Below, piece by piece: positions 60,423-64,000 of a DNA stretch of 64,000 nt. Made by a program: the position numbers and the translations under genes. Within the stretch, counting starts at the first letter, position 1, and the number at the start of each line of letters is the position of its first letter. Source of the DNA: Allobosea lathyri (GTDB taxonomy: Bacteria > Pseudomonadota > Alphaproteobacteria > Rhizobiales > Beijerinckiaceae); contig NZ_FNUY01000001.1 in NCBI RefSeq assembly GCF_900108245.1, positions 868,001 through 932,000 on the forward strand. Direction: 5' to 3'. The notes under the pieces were generated by a model. The model searched no databases and was not told the DNA's origin. It was given only the letters and a program-made list of their open reading frames with translations.

Positions 60423-62402
60423 TCAAACGGTCGTGATGGCGTGCGCGCGCCCGAGGGCATCGAGCACGTCGCAGCCTGCATAGATGAACGACGCCACGCC
60501 GGCTTTGTTCAGGGCGGCCTCGCTCTCCCCCGGTCGTCCGGCCAGCCAGACGGTCGCGCCGGCCTGGCTCAGGGCTTCGGCGGCCGCGCTGCCTTCGCTG
60601 GCATAATTGGCGTCCGAGCCGCACAAACAGGCGAGGCGTGCGCCCGATGCCTTGTAGGCCGCGATGAGAGCAGGAAGATCGGTGGCGCCGTTCGTGGCAA
60701 AACCCTCGGTGCTCGGAGCCGCTAATCCACCGGCTTCGAACAGGTTCCGTGCAAAACCGGCTCGCGTCGCGAAATCAGCGATTGGACCGAGCGTGGCGAG
60801 GAAGACGACCGGCCGCTGCGCAAAGGCGTCGGCCTTGTCGCGCAGGGCCTCGAACGGCTCTGACAGGCGCAAGGACGGCAGGGGTTCGGCCCGCAAGCCG
60901 TCTTCGGCCGCCGTCAGCGCCTCCGCGCGGGGCGCCCCCTTGATGAGGCGGTCGATCAGCGCGTTCTGGTCCTGCTTGGAGGCTTTCGTCGTCGCAGGGG
61001 ATGCTTTCGGGCGCTTGACCGGCGCGAAATCGAGCACGGCCACCGCCGTTTCCCTGAGATTTGGAAACTCGCTGGTGCCGGTGATCGGCTCGCGACGGCT
61101 GGCAATGGCTTTCGCCCGCAGCTCGCGCTGCTTGGCAAGGCCCGCCTGAACATGACCATTGGCGAGCGCGGCAACGATACCGGGCAGGCCGTCCCGGGCC
61201 TCCCGTTCCAGGTCCTGAAGCTTCGTCCAGGCCTGTTCGCACAGCGCCTGTGTCAGCGCCTCGAAACTGCCGGCGCCGGCCGCTGGATCGGCTACGCGCC
61301 AGAGGTTCGCTTCTTCGAGCAGTACGAGCTGGGTGTTGCGCGCGATGCGCCGCGCGAAAGCGTCGGACAGGCCGATTGCGGCGGTAAAGGGCTGCACCGT
61401 CAGCGAGTCGGCCCCGCCGATGCCGGCCGAAAAGGTCGCGATCGTGCCGCGCAGCAGGTTGACCCAAGGATCGCGTTTCGTCAGCGAGCGCCACGCGGTT
61501 TCCGCATGCAGGATCATTGGCTTGGGTTCGAGGCCGCAGGCGCTCTGAACGCGCTCCCAGAGCAGGCGCGCCGCGCGGAACTTCGCGATCGTCAGGAACT
61601 CGTCGGTATCCGCGACAAGCACGAAGGAGATCGCATCCCGGGCTTCACTGAGCGTCAGACCCTGCGCTTCCAGCGCGCGCAGATAGGCGATTGCGGTCCC
61701 AAGGACTGCGCCGAGTTCCTGCGCCTCGCTGGCGCCGGCCTCGTGATAGGGTCGTGCATCGGCGGTCAGGAATGGCCCCTTGAAGCCACGCCCCTGCAAG
61801 GCCCGGATCGTCTCAGCCAGTCGGCGGCCGATCTCAGGCCAAGAGGCCGCAAAGGCGCCTGCGCTGGCCAGAAGCCCGATCGGGTCCAGCCCGAAATCGA
61901 TCATGGTCGCATCGGGCGTCAATCCGCGCTTTTCGACGAGCGCCGCGAGCATCAGGGCATTGACGCGGCCTTGCGGCGCAGGGTCGATCCGCAGCCGGAT
62001 CAGATCCAGCATGGCACCGTCGAGGGCTGTGTCGAGCGCAGCGACATCCTCGGCCACGAGCCCGTAGCCCCGCGCGGCACGCGCTCCCGCGAAGGTCAGG
62101 ACGAGCGAATCCGCGCCACCTTCGAGATCGGCGAGCGCGAGTTTCTGCGCCTCTGCTGGCTCTGGATGATCGACGCGCGCCGCGACATGCCAGCGGCCTG
62201 CCTCGCCACGAAGCGGCCGCATCGCCGGATGAGCGGCAGGGTAGAGCGGTTCGATACGGATGCCGTCGGCACTGCGGCCGACCAGCCGCTTCTCGAAATC
62301 CCCGCCCTTCAGGACCTTGTCGACGGCCGCACGCCATGTCTCATGCGACGGCGTGGCAAAGGCGTCGAGATAGAGCAGGTCGGATGCTGCGGCCGAGTTC
62401 AT
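60423..62402 (-). CDS. mutA: Methylmalonyl-CoA mutase small (structural) subunit
   Basis: A 659-residue non-catalytic partner of MutB in the bacterial heterodimer. It shares the barrel layout (GGADSLVLTFAGA, RNTQLVLLEEANLWRVADPAAGAGS) but the C-terminal B12-like region (VVFLATLGPIADF, LACLCGSDANYASEG) lacks the D-x-H-x2-G cobalt-binding signature, as expected for the small subunit. ATG 62402 has GAGGAG 9 bases upstream. First gene of the mutA-thiD-mutB operon. Confidence 0.93.
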   Translation of the reverse strand: MNSAAASDLLYLDAFATPSHETWRAAVDKVLKGGDFEKRLVGRSADGIRIEPLYPAAHPAMRPLRGEAGRWHVAARVDHPEPAEAQKLALADLEGGADSLVLTFAGARAARGYGLVAEDVAALDTALDGAMLDLIRLRIDPAPQGRVNALMLAALVEKRGLTPDATMIDFGLDPIGLLASAGAFAASWPEIGRRLAETIRALQGRGFKGPFLTADARPYHEAGASEAQELGAVLGTAIAYLRALEAQGLTLSEARDAISFVLVADTDEFLTIAKFRAARLLWERVQSACGLEPKPMILHAETAWRSLTKRDPWVNLLRGTIATFSAGIGGADSLTVQPFTAAIGLSDAFARRIARNTQLVLLEEANLWRVADPAAGAGSFEALTQALCEQAWTKLQDLEREARDGLPGIVAALANGHVQAGLAKQRELRAKAIASRREPITGTSEFPNLRETAVAVLDFAPVKRPKASPATTKASKQDQNALIDRLIKGAPRAEALTAAEDGLRAEPLPSLRLSEPFEALRDKADAFAQRPVVFLATLGPIADFATRAGFARNLFEAGGLAAPSTEGFATNGATDLPALIAAYKASGARLACLCGSDANYASEGSAAAEALSQAGATVWLAGRPGESEAALNKAGVASFIYAGCDVLDALGRAHAITTV

Positions 62403-62520
62403 GCGCGTCGGTGCTCCTCTCTCCGCATTGTGCAATTGCGAGGCGCTGATTGCCATGGGTGCGGGCGCACCGCCATCCCTACTTCGTCGCAGCCGGGGTG
62501 CGCAAATGCGGGCGATACGA

Positions 62521-62546
62521 CAACGCCGCCCCGAAGGACGGCGTTG
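62521..62546. terminator. Hairpin between DUF2267-like gene and mutA
   Basis: CAACGCCG (62521-62528) pairs with CGGCGTTG (62539-62546) around a 10-base loop. It lies just past the stop of the DUF2267-like gene (leftward) and upstream of mutA, so it may end that transcript. No T run follows. Confidence 0.5.
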
Positions 62547-62575
62547 AACGAACTCTGTGGCTGGTAAATGTTGGC

Positions 62576-62962
62576 TCAGACGAACTGCCCGAGACCGGGA
62601 ATGGCGCCGACGATCGCGCCCATCGCGTCCTCGCCCGCCTTTTCGCGGCCGACCGCGAACATCTCCTTGGAGACCGACTGGATCTGTCCCATCGACAGGC
62701 CGGCACCCATCAGCTGGCCGCCGAGCGCCATCACGCCACCGCCGCCGCCCATCAGGCCGCCGACCATGCCCATCAGGCCGCCCTTGGCGCCGCCCTCGGC
62801 ATCGGCGAGTTCCTGTGCGCCGGGCAGCGCTGCCATGAGCTGGCCGATCTCGGCGGGAGGACCTTCCTTCTGGAGAAAGGCGAGGATGATGCCGAGCGCC
62901 TTGCGTGCGAGAGGCTCGTCGAGCCCGGAAGCGGCGATGATGCGCGAGATCAGTTCATCCAT
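62576..62962 (-). CDS. DUF2267-like small Gly/Met-rich protein
   Basis: A 128-residue soluble protein. Residues 1-50 (DELISRIIAASGLDEPLARKALGIILAFLQKEGPPAEIGQLMAALPGA) resemble the helical DUF2267 repeat. The middle, GGLMGMVGGLMGGGGGVMALGG, is an unusual Gly/Met hydrophobic segment, and the C-terminus (MGQIQSVSKEMFAVGREKAGED) is again helical. Function unknown; the middle might embed in a membrane or mediate oligomerisation. It is divergent from the HerA-like gene. Start 62962. Confidence 0.75.
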   Translation of the reverse strand: MDELISRIIAASGLDEPLARKALGIILAFLQKEGPPAEIGQLMAALPGAQELADAEGGAKGGLMGMVGGLMGGGGGVMALGGQLMGAGLSMGQIQSVSKEMFAVGREKAGEDAMGAIVGAIPGLGQFV

Positions 62963-63111
62963 GGTCTTGTCCCTGTCATTGGCGGCGTGATGCGGCCGGG
63001 AGATAGTTCATATATTAACGATCTAATCAAGCGGGTATCGGGCTTCCGCCCGCTGGCGCGTTTCGCTAAACCCTTGACCCTGACTTTTCGATAACACAAC
63101 AGGCGGACACA
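62963..63111. promoter_or_regulatory. AT-rich divergent promoter region
   Basis: Between the DUF2267-like and HerA-like genes, the stretch around 63005-63030 (TTCATATATTAACGATCTAA) is AT-rich. It likely holds both promoters, but no clear elements were assigned. Confidence 0.4.

Positions 63112-64000
<889 letters not shown>

Noticed and set aside
60409..60624. Longer N-terminus for ThiD up to 60624
   Set aside because: The extension overlaps mutA and has no conserved content. The TTG at 60408 directly precedes [15 protein letters not shown] and has a GGAGA site.

Overview
The window is a GC-rich chromosomal segment of an alphaproteobacterium of the order Hyphomicrobiales (Rhizobiales). A Bosea-like genus is my best guess, not a demonstrated one. 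The clues are a giant GPR/RgsE-like polar-growth protein, a TIGR03808-type twin-arginine repeat protein, a Rhizobium etli-type asparaginase, TadG-like pilus genes, and families of intergenic palindromes typical of this order. No rRNA, tRNA, CRISPR array, insertion sequence or prophage was seen.

Layout. 1-8.1 kb: the end of an Mla/MCE lipid-transport operon with its auxiliary lipoprotein, a Rossmann oxidoreductase, and a 6.1-kb gene for a two-helix membrane protein made mostly of 11-residue-based repeats. 8.3-13.5 kb: orphan Hpt protein, [2Fe-2S] ferredoxin, MFS transporter, universal stress protein, small membrane protein, VWA/CoxE-like protein and HU. 13.8-21.2 kb: PhzS-like flavin monooxygenase, PilZ protein, cupin and a complete branched-chain-amino-acid-type (Liv) ABC importer. 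A near-identical palindromic motif precedes both the monooxygenase and the importer. 21.4-32.9 kb: purine module, with xanthine dehydrogenase xdhABC co-directional with a BMP-type nucleoside/purine ABC importer and divergent from guanine deaminase. 33-41.9 kb: D-amino-acid aminotransferase-like enzyme, oligopeptide-binding protein, two alpha/beta hydrolases, NADP-malic enzyme, stand-alone Lrp ligand-binding domain and asparaginase. 42-46.9 kb: TadG-like VWA protein behind an AT-rich leader, TIGR03808 protein, pyroglutamyl-peptidase and MeaB. 47-52.6 kb: two tandem paralogous lipoprotein hydrolases, a divergent Lrp regulator and methionine-gamma-lyase-type enzyme, a MazEF-type toxin-antitoxin pair and a DUF3750 protein. 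52.8-57 kb: potFGHI polyamine importer. 57.4-62.4 kb: methylmalonyl-CoA mutase, with thiD lodged between its two subunit genes. 62.6-64 kb: a DUF2267-like protein and the start of a HerA/DUF853 ATPase.

Most of the window is carbon and nitrogen scavenging: purines, polyamines, peptides, branched-chain or aromatic acids, asparagine and propionyl-CoA. A striking overlay is four families of long palindromic repeats. Six copies or copy groups sit between co-directional genes inside apparent operons, and one is inserted in frame inside xdhA. The best leads for new biology are that in-frame element, the shared AAGCTT-centred operator, the thiD insertion in the mutase operon, and the giant polar-growth protein.
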